From assembly GCA_029582155.1 (NCBI GenBank), contig CM055896.1, forward strand, positions 31,940,109 to 32,004,108: a stretch of 64,000 nt of DNA, written 5' to 3'. The stretch is from Panopea generosa (taxonomy: Eukaryota; Mollusca; Bivalvia; Adapedonta; Hiatellidae). The notes beneath the pieces are model-generated. The model was not told the DNA's origin and did no database searches. It saw only the letters and a list, made by a program, of their open reading frames with translations. A program made the position numbers and the translations under genes. Below, piece after piece: positions 45,335 to 57,930 of this stretch; the first letter of the stretch is position 1, and the number at the start of each line of letters is the position of its first letter.

Positions 45335-46008
45335 AAAAGGCCCCTGGGGCCTGTTTTGTAAACCTACGTATGCCTTACCAATTTCGTACGAATAAATTGT
45401 GAAATCTAAGAACGTTTAACTTGCGCAATACTTTTAGAAAATACTTTATATTAGACCAGCAAAAGTTCGAAAAATAAGCACTGTCTCATTAGACAGTTGC
45501 GTCGCTTTTTTGTCACGGTAACAAGATTCTTGCACTTGAACAAGTCATATGTAGCTTGGTTTGAACGATTTTCAAAATGTTACATAGGGCTTTGATTTCT
45601 TCCTGCAGATTGAGATTAGTAAAGCAAAAAACAGCTTGCATAGATTATACATATACTGCAATAAGCCATCACTGGTGTTAAAAAAAAACACTTTTATATG
45701 GTTTTATTATATACTTGTATTTATGAACACTTGAGGATTAAAAAATCTTTTTTTTTGTGCATTTAATGTACGGATACATTGATGTTATGAAACAAATATA
45801 TTTAAAAAAAAATTCTATATGGAATTTTGTTTTGACGTTGAAATCGTAGGCCTTATTTTATATTGAACAAAAAACAAAAAATCAACTGTGTAGTAAGACC
45901 TAAACGACACACTAAATGAGTTACCCGACTGTTTTCATAACTTTAAATGTTACACCAAGATGTTCGTAAACATACGAACGTTAATGAACCGGGCCCTTGA
46001 TCTGTTAG
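45335..46008. mobile_element. Probable non-autonomous DNA element with GGGCC ends
   Basis: The left end GGGCCTGTTTTGTAAACCTACGTATG and the inverted right end GGGCCCGGTTCATTAACGTTCGTATG align over about 26 bases with roughly two thirds identity. Internal text at 45500-45660 (AACGATTTTCAAAATGTTACATAGGGC..GATTTCTT) is repeated at 53000-53150, so it belongs to a dispersed family. No coding frame. Confidence 0.55.
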
Positions 46009-47199
46009 ATAATAACTACTTTCATACTTCATATATGCACATAATGTATTTAATACGTTAAAAATATAAACATTTAATCTAATTATTATTCTTCATCAAT
46101 TGGGCATAAACTAACAAATGTTGAAAATGACGTTAAACTCATTCATCAATTAGGCAATTATTTATTAATGCCTTGATCTGGACGGACGTATCACCCTAAC
46201 TGTCTAGCGAGTAGGCGAGCAGGAAACTCAAGTGCAATAAAAGTTTGCAGCATTTATTTAGTTTTGTTACCATAATATTACACATGAAATGTCTACCAAT
46301 CTATGCGAATTGCTGTTAATTGGTCTTATTTCAAATGCATACTATTGCTAAAAACATACTTTCAAATAAACACGGTTTTATATTTCTCACGAGAGCAGTA
46401 ACTTCCGACTACTACTATTTTTATTGTATTTCAGGATATCTTGCTATTGCTTTTTCATCAAAACAGTTCTATTAAAACACATCAATTTGTTTCGTATATA
46501 ATTATGCAACATGTTCTTTCTGTTTCACTATCACATAGATTTCATATTTTGTCATATTAAATATTTATTTTTCAACACTAGAAATAATCAACTATCTCTT
46601 AACAAATATATAACTTCATAAATTGACAGGCATTACTGCAATGTTTACAATAAAATTAAGCATTGATTTACCAAGACAATTCGAAACCATAGCCTTAATT
46701 GCTTCTATATTCGTTTTATTTCTGACACATATACAAGTATTCTTGTTTTATTTTCATCTCTATCTTTGTAATTCACTCATCTTATTATTGACACATTCTG
46801 TCTCACCTTTTCATTTTTCTAAAATCCACAAAGTGCTTTATGTTTGCTTAAAGTCCCTTCAGTGTCGCATCCATCCATTTATGCCATAATTATATTTGCT
46901 CTCTTTGGGATTTGACTATATTGTGGACTGCATCATAATTGCATGAATTGTTTGTCTAGAAAGTATGTTATAATGTGTCTAAGTTCTCACGTACGATCAC
47001 CTCCTTCGAGTGACGGTGGTAAGATCATTGCACCCAATAAATAAGAGCTGTTTAAATCAGTCGGGGATTAGTTTTGTTGATATATATTTCGCTGAACAAT
47101 GTTTGAAGACATTGGGACATTTTCATGAGTTTGAATGACATTTGATTGTGGTTGTTGAAGCTTTAACAGTTTAAAGATGCGTAGGGCAACAAATTTGGC
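46009..47199. other. No gene seen
   Basis: At 46433 a phrase after TATTTCAG reads G.LAIAFSSKQF before a stop and faintly resembles the start of a first-half lectin exon. I do not call it. The 88-codon frame at 46623-46889 has no domain. Confidence 0.4.
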
Positions 47200-47400
47200 A
47201 GGTTTGTTAATTACACGAGTGTTCTTCTCCTGATACTTTTTCAACAAACAAATTAGTCTCCCGTTGGTACATGTATATGTTTGTTAATTACGTGAGTTTC
47301 TTGTCCTGTATTTTCTTCAACAGTCAGAGTAATATCTCGCTTGTATATATTTGTTAATCATACCTTTGTTTTTCTCCTGTTACCAGATTCGTATCCCGTT
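47200..47400 (+). repeat. Three ~80-100 bp degenerate repeats (GTTAATTAC..TTCTCCTG)
   Basis: GTTTGTTAATTACACGAGTGTTCTTCTCCTGATA, GTTTGTTAATTACGTGAGTTTCTTGTCCTGTAT and TTTGTTAATCATACCTTTGTTTTTCTCCTGTTA follow one another. A fourth related phrase is at about 44517-44590. Confidence 0.65.
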
Positions 47401-48384
47401 ATGTTATGGGCGAAGTAACAGTTCTAAATAATCCACAAGTCGTGATATGTGATATATAAACTAACCTATATAACTGGATGACTGGGTAGAGTTACTAAAT
47501 CGATATCGGAACAACAGTATATGGTTGCATGATCATAATGATAACGTTATAATCGTGGTGTGACCTTCTTCAGACAAAAGAAATAAATCATATTTTTGGC
47601 ACGTAATCGCTCAAAGTTGAATGTTAATTATAATGTGAACATTTTGAATTTTAATCGGTTAATATACGATTGAAAAATACAGTTCTGAGTAATCTGAAAT
47701 ATGCAAGCGTCGAGTGATGTTTGTAATTATTAAGATTTTATGAATTTTAATGGGGTGGGGTGTGGGGGCCAAAAACACAACACTGTGTTAAAACATTTAT
47801 ATTACCTGGATATATGTTTTAAAATTTCCTTTAATTTTCAAAAGTATGTATTGATAACTATCATATTAACAACTGTGTTTGTTTTCAAACATGTTAGAAA
47901 TGTAATGGATTGCCTTTTGTCTCAGTGGTATTCCGTCAAACGGTGTCGTGTGTTGTCAATACCAGTGACAAGTGGTATTCATATGATGTAACCATTGGAC
48001 AGTATGAACTCACAGCATGTTAATGTCGCTTTATTTGTTGTTAAATCAGTACGTTTAAAACCTCGTGACAGTAAAAGTTAATATTATCCGCTATTATGGC
48101 CTCATGTAATATTATTGACATCATTTTTGCATTGAAATCCCGATTATATAATACACTGTGTGAAAGCTTTTGTTGGAATGTGACCGTCAAATGAAAGTGA
48201 CAGCTCACTGGCCGATCGGGATTTAGCATACATGTACGTGTTTGTTACTACATATATTATAACTAAAATATAACAAAGTGGCCTGGCCGCTATGACAACA
48301 GGCCGTGGACTAATATGTAATTATTTCATTAATGTCGATTTTTTCAATTAATTTCTATGATTTATATCGCCGATCTTGTTATAT
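47401..48384. other. No gene seen
   Basis: Intergenic sequence with chance frames at 47740-47991 (+) and 48041-48229 (-). Confidence 0.5.
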
Positions 48385-48460
48385 TCCTTTATAGCGCAGT
48401 GATTAGATCAACGGATTGTCGATCAGGCGATCCGAGTTCGAATCCGGTGATAAGAATTAC
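48385..48460 (+). mobile_element. tRNA-like sequence, probable SINE head or tRNA pseudogene
   Basis: TAGCGCAGTGATTAGATCAACGG has an A-box-like pattern, and GATCCGAGTTCGAATCCGG is a good B box at the right spacing. The anticodon arm does not pair and no acceptor stem is visible, so it is not a functional tRNA gene. Confidence 0.5.
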
Positions 48461-49939
48461 GATGTATTAGTTCATTCGCCTAGTAACCAGTTCATACCTA
48501 TATTAGATAACATTCGTAAAATTTAATGTAGCAACTGCTCCAATAATCAAGGATGGTGGATTTGCCAAGTATACGCGTCTGAATCGGAACTATTACGATA
48601 CTCTCTGTCAGCGAACCAGCTAATTTAAATATAAGCATTACTGATATATAAATACATAGTTTTTATAAATATTTAATCACGTGTATGATAGGTAAAGGCT
48701 GATATTGATCCATTAAAGGCGGTAAAAATTCACGAAAATACTCGTCATTCATAAACATGTTGTTGGTTTCTTTATTACAAAGATCTTTAGTTACCGGTTA
48801 TACAACTTTCATATAAAACACTGACAGTCATTTGCAATATGTATATGTATTTCATAAAAAGTGTAAACAAATTGTGTAATAAATTCAAGTGTTTCCGTTT
48901 GTTCCACTATTCTTACTGTTGATTGAGTTTGTTGATGTCATGGAAAATGCAATCAGTATATTAGACTAACGTCATTGAAACGATAGTACGGTATATAAAA
49001 ATCATTCTTTATGCAGTTGTGAGTATTGCAGAGTAACTGACTACAAAGGATAAACATACGGAAACGGGGTCATATTTCAAATATTTTATTCAGAATATAA
49101 CAAATATTAAAGAAATGTTTTTTAAATACTGTTGTTTTCAATTACTGCAAATTAACGCGTAATGTATTTGAGAATAGGAGGATGTATTTGTGAACAAAAA
49201 TAAACCCCTCACCTGTCACCCCTGCCTATTTACCAGTAGTAAGTTGGACTCTTAACCCCAAGTGTTCATCCACAAACAACAAGATGTGTACTTTTTTTGA
49301 ATAACCAGAAACCACAGTTTCAGCAGATCTGTATAATATGTATATATTGTAAATGGGATATAGCTGTGTCGTAGTATTGTATATAACGATTCATATTAAT
49401 TATTTACATTATAAAATATCATAATATTACATGTAATATCAACTTTTACACTGTTCAGTATATACATAAACTATTACACCTATCGTTCTGTTGTTTAAAA
49501 CACCTTTACTAGGTTATATTTTTACCTGGATGGTATGATGAGCGAATGATTTAAGGTGCCAAGTCGTGATTACTTACTGCTGAGGATAAAGGTTCGACCT
49601 CAGCTCATTATATATGCAAAATACGTTATTTCAGTTAAATTGCCAGTTACCTACAGAAAGACAGTGTTTCTTCTTGGATTAATTCTTGACTATTTTTCCA
49701 CCAGTAATACTGCATGTCATACATGTATATGTTCTGAAATGTGTAGAAAATGCGTTAAACTGCACTCATTTAATCATATATTTGTTGTTACATGTATTTA
49801 TTGCTGCGTCACAAAACATTCTTTGTCTGCTTTAACATTCCAAATGTACCTTTTTGTATCCTGGAAGTTAGATACGAAATCATAAAAAAAATTAATGTTG
49901 TGTGCATCCATTTTATATCAAATTAAACAATTTATAATG

Positions 49940-50090
49940 GCGGTTATGTAGTAAATAGAGTGTTGTTCATTCACGCAAGAGTTTGCGGGTTAAATATCCA
50001 GCAAAACCCGATGCCTCTGAAATAATTAAACTTAATATTAGCTTTACTCAGGAAGCGAACTCAAGAACAGTTGATTGAATATTTGAGCTT
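49940..50090 (+). mobile_element. SINE family C, diverged
   Basis: Has GGCGGTTATGTAGTAAATAGAGTG, GTTTGCGGGTTAAATATCC, the TACTCAGGAAGCGAACTCAAGAACAGTTGAT stretch and TTTGAGCTTTCTT in family order. Confidence 0.6.
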
Positions 50091-51599
50091 TCTTCCCAAT
50101 CAACGTAATTGAATGTATTGATATGATAATCAATATAAACTGTTATAAACTGTTTGCATGATACATGGCCCTTGTGGAAATTATTATACGGATATTGCTT
50201 AATATTAATTACAATGTTTGTTGAGCAGAAATTGTTTAACATCACATGTTAAATAATTGATTTTGTCCAGTCTATTTCTATTGTTGAACTCTCATTTATT
50301 TCGATTTGACAAATACTACGTGTTAAGTAAATGAGCCCCGAAGGTTTCATGTTCTTTGCTTATTGTATGTAAGTTCATATCTCGTGATTGTTCAACAAAT
50401 TATATTACATAAATATTTATAATATATTTATGCTATAAATGCACACAATCTGTGACAAAATATATAACGTATTCATTATCCAGCATCTTAAATAGCAAAT
50501 GATTTGATTGTTGTATCTGCATGTGAAACTCGATTAATATAACAGCGTGTTGTGTACCCCCGCTGCTGTCAACGTTAAACTAAATAGCTACAGTAGAAAC
50601 GGGAACCAGATTCATAATAATATCTCGGTTACATTTTTTTTAATTATTACTAAAAATAACGGTTAACGGGCATGCTTTCATGGGATGTAAAACAACCCAA
50701 TTATATATACAGCATACAGGTTACAGTGTTATGTCAATTTAAAAATGAACTTGATATTAGATATTATTTGTACTTGGATGCTCACCACCATACAAGTGTT
50801 GATGTGTACGCCAAACAGTATTTGTACAAGTGCCCGTTTCCTGAATGTCCATTTATAAACAGGGATGTAGTAAGGTAAAAATGTCATATTATAAGTCTAG
50901 TCAGTAGAAGTCATTCATGTGCCATTGATCGCATGGTAGAATTAACACCCGTTGCATAAAAGAGTTTTGCAGCTTACTTCGATACCGATGCGGACTAAAT
51001 TCGGGGATTTTCGCAAAACAACTTTGTCATCACTCTAAACCGCTGAGCGTGATCATTTATGTAGTGGAAATAGTAGAAAATATATTATAAAATACAGTTT
51101 TAAATATATAAGCATTTAATAGTCATCCGATTCCGAACAGCCGATTCCTAGTTTTTCTTAAAATGTAAGTATTTTTGTTGATTACTTTGCTCTATGCAAG
51201 CTGATTGTCGGTTGTTATTGGCATCATTTGCTAACCCGGTAACTTCGGGTCCCTGTTGTTGGTCTGGCGCTTTCAAGTATAAAAATACTGCGTTTTAAAT
51301 ATGCTTTATAAATACTGATTTAAATCCCCTTATGTTTCTTTAAAATTGGAATGCAATTGCTAAAAAATCAATTCAATGATTAAAAACTAATTGTGAATGT
51401 ATAAGTTATTCTTCAAAGACTGTTCTGTTTTAATTTGTTAAAAAAAACATCTATATCAAGTTTTATTACTTAATTTTCATAATAAAAGTCTTAAAAGCAA
51501 TATTGTTACAGTTGAACTATAAACAGTGTATTAATATCAATCTAGGTCATATACATTTTAGAGACAATGTATCACATTTCTTTAACTTACATTGTATAT
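50091..51599. other. No gene seen
   Basis: AT-rich sequence. The frame at 50672-50878 ends in YKCPFPECPF, which has two cysteines spaced like a zinc finger but no histidine pair after it, so it is not called. Confidence 0.45.
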
Positions 51600-51900
51600 G
51601 CTTAGTTGTATATTTACGGGTATATGGCGGGACGGAGGCTGTTTGTGTGGAGCATGTTAAAGTGGAGCCCGTTTAGACGGAGCTTGTTGGTTGAGCGGGA
51701 CCTGAACTTTTTGTTAGGGTCGAGTTTGATGGAGACAGTGCTGTTGTAGGCGAGGAATATGCTGTGAAACCTGTTCATCCGAATCATCGAACACATTATC
51801 CACCATGGCGTCAATCCTATCTTGTACAGGAGGACCCGTTCTAAGCTTGTCTTAGTCGTCTTTATCTTTGCTATCTGACTCGGCCGGTGCGTTTGTAACA
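51600..51900 (+). other. Unidentified GC-richer coding-like island
   Basis: Base composition shifts to GC-richer. In one + frame it reads GTEAVCVEHVKVEPV and, after two stops, AGPELFVRVEFDGDSAVVGE, EYAVKPVHPNHRTHYPPW and SYLVQEDP. A minus frame of 95 codons overlaps. The acidic/aliphatic pattern looks protein-like, but I recognise no family and the stops argue against a live exon. It may be a transposon or processed-gene fragment. Confidence 0.3.
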
Positions 51901-52999
51901 TATATCAACACATATACAAATATACATAGCTGTACTAGCATGGGCGCGGGCAAAATGTGTTCACCGGGCTGAAAAGCAATGCATTTCGACGCCAAGCGTG
52001 TACTGACTTACCGCATGGTTATTTTGTCGTGTGTCGACATGTATAAAAAAAAACAATACAGTACTAAAAAACAGCAAATATTTCATTTAGAGTTGTGTCT
52101 TCGCCTTTTTAAGTGAGAACTTGGCAGTATGAAAGAGCATATTTCATTTATTTGATGATTGGTTTAGGCAACAGTTATGAGTACAATTTCTAGTAAAACG
52201 AAAACGACAAAAATCAACACATAAGCAAACAGAATTCAATTAAGTAACAAAATTCAATTTACTACAATAAAGATTTATATGCATTCCAGTATTTTTCAAA
52301 TTTTACTAATCTACCGTACTAATTTCTTATCGAGCTAACTTCAAAGGTGGCATTGCGTCATAAAACTGCCAAGCCATTTAGTAATTGGTCAATGTGCTAA
52401 AATCAATTGATAGCGTAGCGATAGTAATTTGAATCGGATAAATTTATCAAGATATCCAAAATTCTAACTTCTATCTGAATTAAAAGAAAATTTTTCAATA
52501 ATCGAATTTTTAAAAAAAAATTATCAGAAATTGTTAAATTATCATTATTTTGAATATAAACATAATATATTCAACGTGTTACTTTTCATGATTTAACATT
52601 AACTAAATTCATCATGTTAGGCATGGAAATATATTAAGCAATTATAGCATCAATACACATGTTTAAAACACTGAATTCATAATGAAATAAAGCACTTAGA
52701 TATCACAATATTTAGACAATGTACATACTCTAAGACAATACAGAGGCACTTCCAAAGAAAACATTCAGCATCTTTAACTTACACATTAGCTATTGAAATT
52801 TAGCTATTGAAATTTAGCTTAAAGTGGTGAAAGATAGCAAATTTTGCTAAATATATGAAGTTGTCTAAAGCCATCTGTCGTTTAAATCTACATATTTTAA
52901 TCAACTTTAAATGAATTTTTAGTAAGATATTTGTTTAAACTTGTCGCGATTTAAATTTTGTCAACAGAATGGCACACACGTTCTCACTGAACGTCTCAA
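51901..52999. other. No gene seen
   Basis: Non-coding AT-rich sequence with a short tandem (TAGCTATTGAAATT twice) near 52788-52816. Confidence 0.5.
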
Positions 53000-53160
53000 T
53001 ACACAATTGGGTCCCTTTGTTGCTGCGGTAATCATTGCGCTTAAACAAATTCTATGTATTTAGTTTGAAACATTTTCAAAATGGTTCATCAGGGGCTGTG
53101 ATTTCTTGCATCAGATAAGTAGAGCTAAAGCTTGCAAAGCATACATGTATGTTAAAGGCG
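53000..53160. mobile_element. Second copy of the 45.5 kb dispersed repeat
   Basis: TTTGAAACATTTTCAAAATGGTTCATCAGGGGCTGTGATTTCTTGCATCAGAT..AAAGCTTGCA matches 45550-45650 with substitutions. Ends with GGGCC were not found here, so this is a fragment. Confidence 0.55.
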
Positions 53161-54012
53161 CATGTATTATTTGCTATTCTGGTGCTTTTATATGAAACGT
53201 ACATTTTACCATGGGTTGGTGACATTCTCCTCTGTCTAACTGCACAAAATGCAATCGAGTGAGATCGATGTAACCAAACCATGTCATTATTTATGCTTCA
53301 TATAAAAATCACAAAATAGCAATGGTATATCTGTTTTACCCTAGCATAGTTTTGTATATATATAAACAAAGCAGTTCCTTGTTTTTGTGTTTTCAATTTT
53401 CTTGAATCGATTTTATCTTCTTTTAAAAGCACAATGGTTTGGATAGGGGAAATGCATCACCTGATCATAGAAGTCATTAATGGTAGAGTTTTCCGTTATT
53501 GTCAATTACACCATACCCCAAAATCACCGAAAAAAACATTATTATAATTGAACCACAATAATTCGCTGGGAAACGATAACCATTTCCAACAAACAATACC
53601 AATCAGTTTTCACCTTTTGATCTGTATGTCGTCCAAACGTCACGTATCTGTTACCGAAGAGCTCGTAAGTTTAAATTCCGATAAGTCCAAAAACGTTATG
53701 TGAGAAAGTGTGTCAGTTACTTGTGGAAGGACGGTGGTTTTACTGTGTCTTCGTCCATCAATAAAACTGAAAATGCCATATACATATATAACCTGAAATG
53801 TGTTGAAATTGGCGTTAAACCCATTCAAAACAATCACTAAGGAGGACAAGTCCAGCATCAGAACACCTGAGGTCTAAATGGCACACTACTCATTGAATAC
53901 ATGTTTTACTCAAGACACTTAATTAAAACGGCATATGAAACTTATCTGATCTCTACATGCATATGCAGGGAGATGGCATATCCAGTGGTAGTTTACCAGA
54001 TGTCTGAAACAC
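53161..54012. other. No gene seen
   Basis: Non-coding. The frames at 53076-53282 and 53640-53858 on the minus strand lack patterns. Confidence 0.45.
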
Positions 54013-54320
54013 AGCTAACGTGTCAGCCGTTTTCAAGAAAGGGGAGCAGTTCAAGGCCAGCAATTATAGACATGTGTCCCACAACTGCATACCCTGCAAT
54101 ATGCTGGAACACATCATGGTCAGTAACATTACCCGACACTTTGATACACATAATATACTCGCTGACAGCCAACACGGGTTCAGAAGATGACGGAGCTGCG
54201 AACCTCAGCTACTCACACTGACTGACGAGCTCGTCATATAGAATTGAATCGAAGGAAACAACATGACCTTACACTTTTGAGATTCCAGCGAAGCGTTCGA
54301 CCGTGTACGAACCAATGAGG
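54013..54320 (+). mobile_element. Non-LTR retrotransposon (LINE) reverse-transcriptase fragment, broken
   Basis: The + frame reads VSAVFKKGEQFKASNYR, NCIPCNMLEHIM, ILADSQHGFRR, then TGA, RSCEPQLLTLTDELV, then stops, and a shifted FDRVRTN. VFKKG....NYR.(V)S....(L)KMLE.I and QHGFR...C..QLL are hallmarks of LINE reverse transcriptases of the jockey/CR1/RTE-like groups. It stops before the YADD motif. It is a dead fragment. Confidence 0.82.
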
Positions 54321-54579
54321 ACCATAATTATATATAATAATTCCTTGACAATTCACTCACTCGAAACAGATTCGACAACAAAGTACCTCTTTCACATGAC
54401 CTAGAATCTCCCGTGGAATTATAACATCGACAAGACTGCGAAAAGAGGCAACAGCAAGTTTGGTTTCCTTCGACGCAAACCAGGCATCAGCAACGAATAT
54501 GCAAAGGGAACAGCTTAAACTTCTCTCACACTTGATCTTACGTTTTCTGATTCTTGTGATTGGTTGCAATTTAGCCAAG

Positions 54580-54900
54580 GCACGACCAATCGGCAATATT
54601 TGCAACAAGCTCCATTTGCGATCGCATGCTGCGATTGCTCATAAGACTGGTGGTAGGTCATCGTACGGTTGGCGATAAGCGTGGTCTTACGATCATCAAC
54701 AATTTGGGAAATTCGATCTTAAGATCAATCGTAGGTAATCCTGCGACTAGTGGTTGCGATCAACGACCGATCGTATGACAAGTCGTGGCGACCTGCGATC
54801 GCCTGCACGATCGATCGCAGTCAGTTGTGAGATGGCTCTCTCGATCAACTATAAAGGCTAGCGAGTGTTCGTCAGCATCAGTAGTCACATAGCTCTCAAA
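54580..54900 (+). repeat. GATCG-rich terminal region of a DNA element
   Basis: Between 54600 and 54830 the words GATCG, CGATC and TCGTA(C/A)GA recur on both strands (for example ACGATCGATCGCAG, CGACCGATCGTATGAC), giving many short inverted repeats. A TATA-like CTATAAAGG at about 54851 and a GC-richer coding relic follow. Such ends are typical of PIF/Harbinger-like elements, by memory rather than alignment. Confidence 0.5.
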
Positions 54901-54945
54901 GAACACGAATTTTTAAACATCACAAATCGCTATGGTTACTAAGAA

Positions 54946-56130
54946 ATGAAAGGCCATGGGAAGAGGAGGACCAAGCCAGAGCTAGAATCAGATGTCGGGG
55001 AGATTTGGACTGGGATTCAACCGGTAACGGCCACGCAGGATGAACCCGTTGGTGACACACCAACCAAACAACAGGATATAGGTGACGACCCAGTAGAGTG
55101 TAAAACGGCGACCAATAGGAACAAGATGCCAGACTAAAACCAACAGTAGAGCAGGCTCTCTGCGAATGGTTCGCCGACCACCCCCTGTTTCACGATTTCA
55201 AGAACCTGCAGAGGAAATACCGCCAACTGGACCAGAAAGGCAATGAGCTTGACATGAGGGGTGAATACGTATATTGAGTATTATGACCAAAATATATGAA
55301 TATTGCAGTCCATCTCTTTCCATTGTTTTGTGATATATTTGTCTAATATTTATAGGCGACCAGCTGGCCATCTAGTGGAAGTCGCATAAGATCATGTTTG
55401 TAAGACTATACAAGAAGAGGAGTAGCCAGGCGACGAAGCGGATGACCGAGCGTCAGAAGCGGAACATAACGAACTTCGGTTTCCTCAAGTCATACATAGC
55501 GCCGACAGCACTGTGACCAAGCAGTTGGGCAATTTGCAGTCTTTCAACGCATGCATTTCCATTCGATTTCTATGCATGACCATTCATTTGTTTCCAGTCC
55601 GACCTGATATGACTTTAAACTATTATAAATGCCTGTTCTCTACCAACAGGCCCCGTGCTATGCGCCTCTGGAAGACAATAAGCTACCCTTGGATGCCCAG
55701 TCGTCCTTCCCCTCCACTTCCGCCGAGGTCGACCAGCCCATGCAAGTGGCAAGTCTCCAGGCGAAAACGCCATCAGACGACGCCCTCCTTAGGCTGGCAG
55801 AGCAGGTGTCAGGAACACAGTTATTCTGCCAACACGTCAATGAGCTGTTTCACTCAAGTCGGAACCCCCGCACTGTGTTCAGCCAGTTGATCGTGGCGGA
55901 GACGGAGTGTCTGACTGACGAGATGTTCGGGCGGTTCCAGACGGATGTGTTCGCGGCCGTAATGTAGTAACGCGACAAAGCAGCTCCTGCGACCCCAGGT
56001 TTTGACCGTGCCCAGCGTCATGCTGCAGCGTACGAGCACTCCGAAAACTCGTCCTACCTCAGTTTCACAGCGTGTCACTGTGGCTTGGCAGCTGCCCACC
56101 CATGCAATCACTCAGATTGTCACCTAGAAT
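54946..56130 (+). pseudogene. Decayed Myb/SANT- or MADF-like DNA-binding gene, Harbinger-associated type
   Basis: Three pieces in one order: 54946-55261 ends with EQALCEWFADHPLFHDF and KNLQRKYRQLDQKG before a donor-like G|GTGAAT; 55352-55480, after TTTATAG, reads a stop, then WKSHKIMFVRLYKKRSSQAT and MTERQKRNITNFGFLKSYI; 55629-55967 reads SSDDALL-like RLAEQVSGTQLF, RNPRTVFSQLIVAETE and FQTDVFAAVM. The W(F)..HP.(F/L)(Y/H)D...Y start and the W..R...(G/V)(R/K)L.K.(K/R)SG(S)QA pattern are found in trihelix/MADF-like proteins encoded beside Harbinger transposases. Stops at the first, second and last pieces make it non-functional. It is clearly richer in GC than its surroundings. Confidence 0.55.
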
Positions 56131-57100
56131 TGGCCCCAGGCGCCGGCTTATCAGTATAACGACCAGGACCGGCCCCAGCACAGCAGCAGCTTAATACGGG
56201 ACTGTCGTCTCAGAGCTTCTCAGCGAAACCAAGTTCTCCCCCATACCAAGTAGTGGTACCGATACTCCGACAAACACTGAGTCGCGTACTTCTGACACTG
56301 GAGCCCAATTAGATTAGAGTAATCAGATCCTGCTGGGGCATGACCATTTCAACGAGTGATGGACTTATACAATTTCTGTGTTTTCTAGTGTTATTTCGGT
56401 GATAGTTGTTTGTTTGAGACAATGAAAGTTATTACATGTTTACGGAATTGTTTTGTTAATAATGATGATACATTGAAGTTAAAAGTTGTTTGTGCTTATC
56501 TTTTAGCATATCTGACTGACGGTGAGCGTATGTTATTGGCGTGATGTTGCGTCCGTCACTGCGTCAACGTGGCCTAGCAGCTTAGTTCTGCGCATTACAT
56601 TATTGTGATTAAGACTTTACTTTTGCAATGAACTTTGTTTGTGTATCCATGTATTTTTATTTAATATAGTACCGCAGTCTCTCGTTTACAGCGCCCTCTG
56701 GTGTTATATTTTTAGGACGATTTTCGCTGTTTTTCCCTTGTAAAATAATCAATAATATTTAAAAATTGATTATAATAACATTTATATATTGATTTACTTA
56801 CTTTATTTTCTGGGATAAGATTATAACTTTCATGCAGATAAAATACATTTTTTTACATTTAATCATTACGCCGGGGCTGCTATAAACGTGGGTTTAAAAA
56901 CAAACAAAAATGAAAATTCACGACTGATTGCGTGAACAAGCTCTTTTTCAAGTTCTTGAATTTCACATATGTTAAACTTTATTAATTTCACTAAAATATG
57001 ACTGAATAAAAAGAAGGTGTGTTCACGCAACGTTTTTTTTAATAAATTTCGATTCTAAATTAAATTGAAACAGTTAATAAAAACGACGTTTGCTTGTGAT
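56131..57100. other. No gene seen
   Basis: The first ~200 bases stay GC-rich and probably belong to the relic to the left. The rest is AT-rich intergenic sequence. Confidence 0.5.
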
Positions 57101-57930
57101 TTCCGACGAAATAAACCATAATATGAAATGATAATAAACCAAAAAAATGAATAATGCCTACACAATGTTTGTCAATCTTTACTTCCTTCTCCATTGATGT
57201 AACGACCGATATCAGTATAAGGTAGTACAATTTTGTGTTAGTAGTTAGTTGTATCGCAAATAAAGAAGTGTTCACGCATACAAATCATTATGGATAAAAC
57301 CAACGTTTTACTTAACACCCTGTCTACATTGTGTATTCTGTTTCGATATACAGGTAAGTATATAATATTTGTTATGTTTAATGTGTTTCATTAAATGTTC
57401 GTTTGAAGCTAAGCCATACAAACTTATCATAATGATTGTTATAATTCACGTGTACATTAAATGATTTTTCAGGCTAATGTAATCAAAATATATAAAGCAG
57501 TCATATTCAATAATTCTAACTTATATTACGGTCATATACACTGTTTAAAAATGTTGTTAAATACACTTAAAGAAAACCTACACAAGCGCGTAGTTAAGAA
57601 AGCAGTGCATTTTCAAAGTCAGAGCTTTGCTATACAAATAACATATGGAGACTAAACATGTCAAACATGTAGGCCTATTACTACATTTTGTTTATAAGTT
57701 ATGTCAAAAGAGACTATATCAAATGTATAAATGATGTCAAAATAATTTTATAAACGGATCTAAAGGGAAGATTGGCGGTATACTACCGCCACCACCCTCA
57801 CTCCTGGATGTTTCATTTGTGTGTAATAATAGTAATAATAATAATAAAAGGAAAATACTTGCAAGGGACGCCTTAGTGGGACCTAGACTGGACTGTGAAA
57901 GTGTGTATGTTCTTTCGGCATTTTGCCCAT
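57101..57930 (+). repeat. Older partial copy of the leader block
   Basis: The flank around the 57290 leader, its following intron start (GTAAGTAT..TTTGTTATGTT.AATG) and the segment at 57770-57900 (CCACCACC.TCAC...TGATGTTT; AAATACT.G.AAG..C..CTTAGT; GACTGTGAAA) resemble the 335-1260 and 58586-59500 blocks in order but with far more change. Foreign sequence separates it from the next copy. Confidence 0.6.
57290..57353 (+). CDS. Leader (signal peptide) exon, diverged, open
   Basis: The ATG at 57290 opens a 64-base exon (21 codons plus one base) ending CAG|GTAAGT, phase 1, the same length as the leaders at 568 and 58818. It starts MDKTNVLLNTLSTLCILF, less hydrophobic than its relatives but still signal-peptide-like. 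It would head a paralogue outside the window or be an alternative first exon. Confidence 0.65.

Noticed and set aside
46433-46475. Another first-half lectin exon after TATTTCAG
   Set aside because: Only about ten residues resemble the exon start before a stop; too short to support.
48385-48460. Functional tRNA gene
   Set aside because: A good B box, but the anticodon and acceptor stems do not pair.
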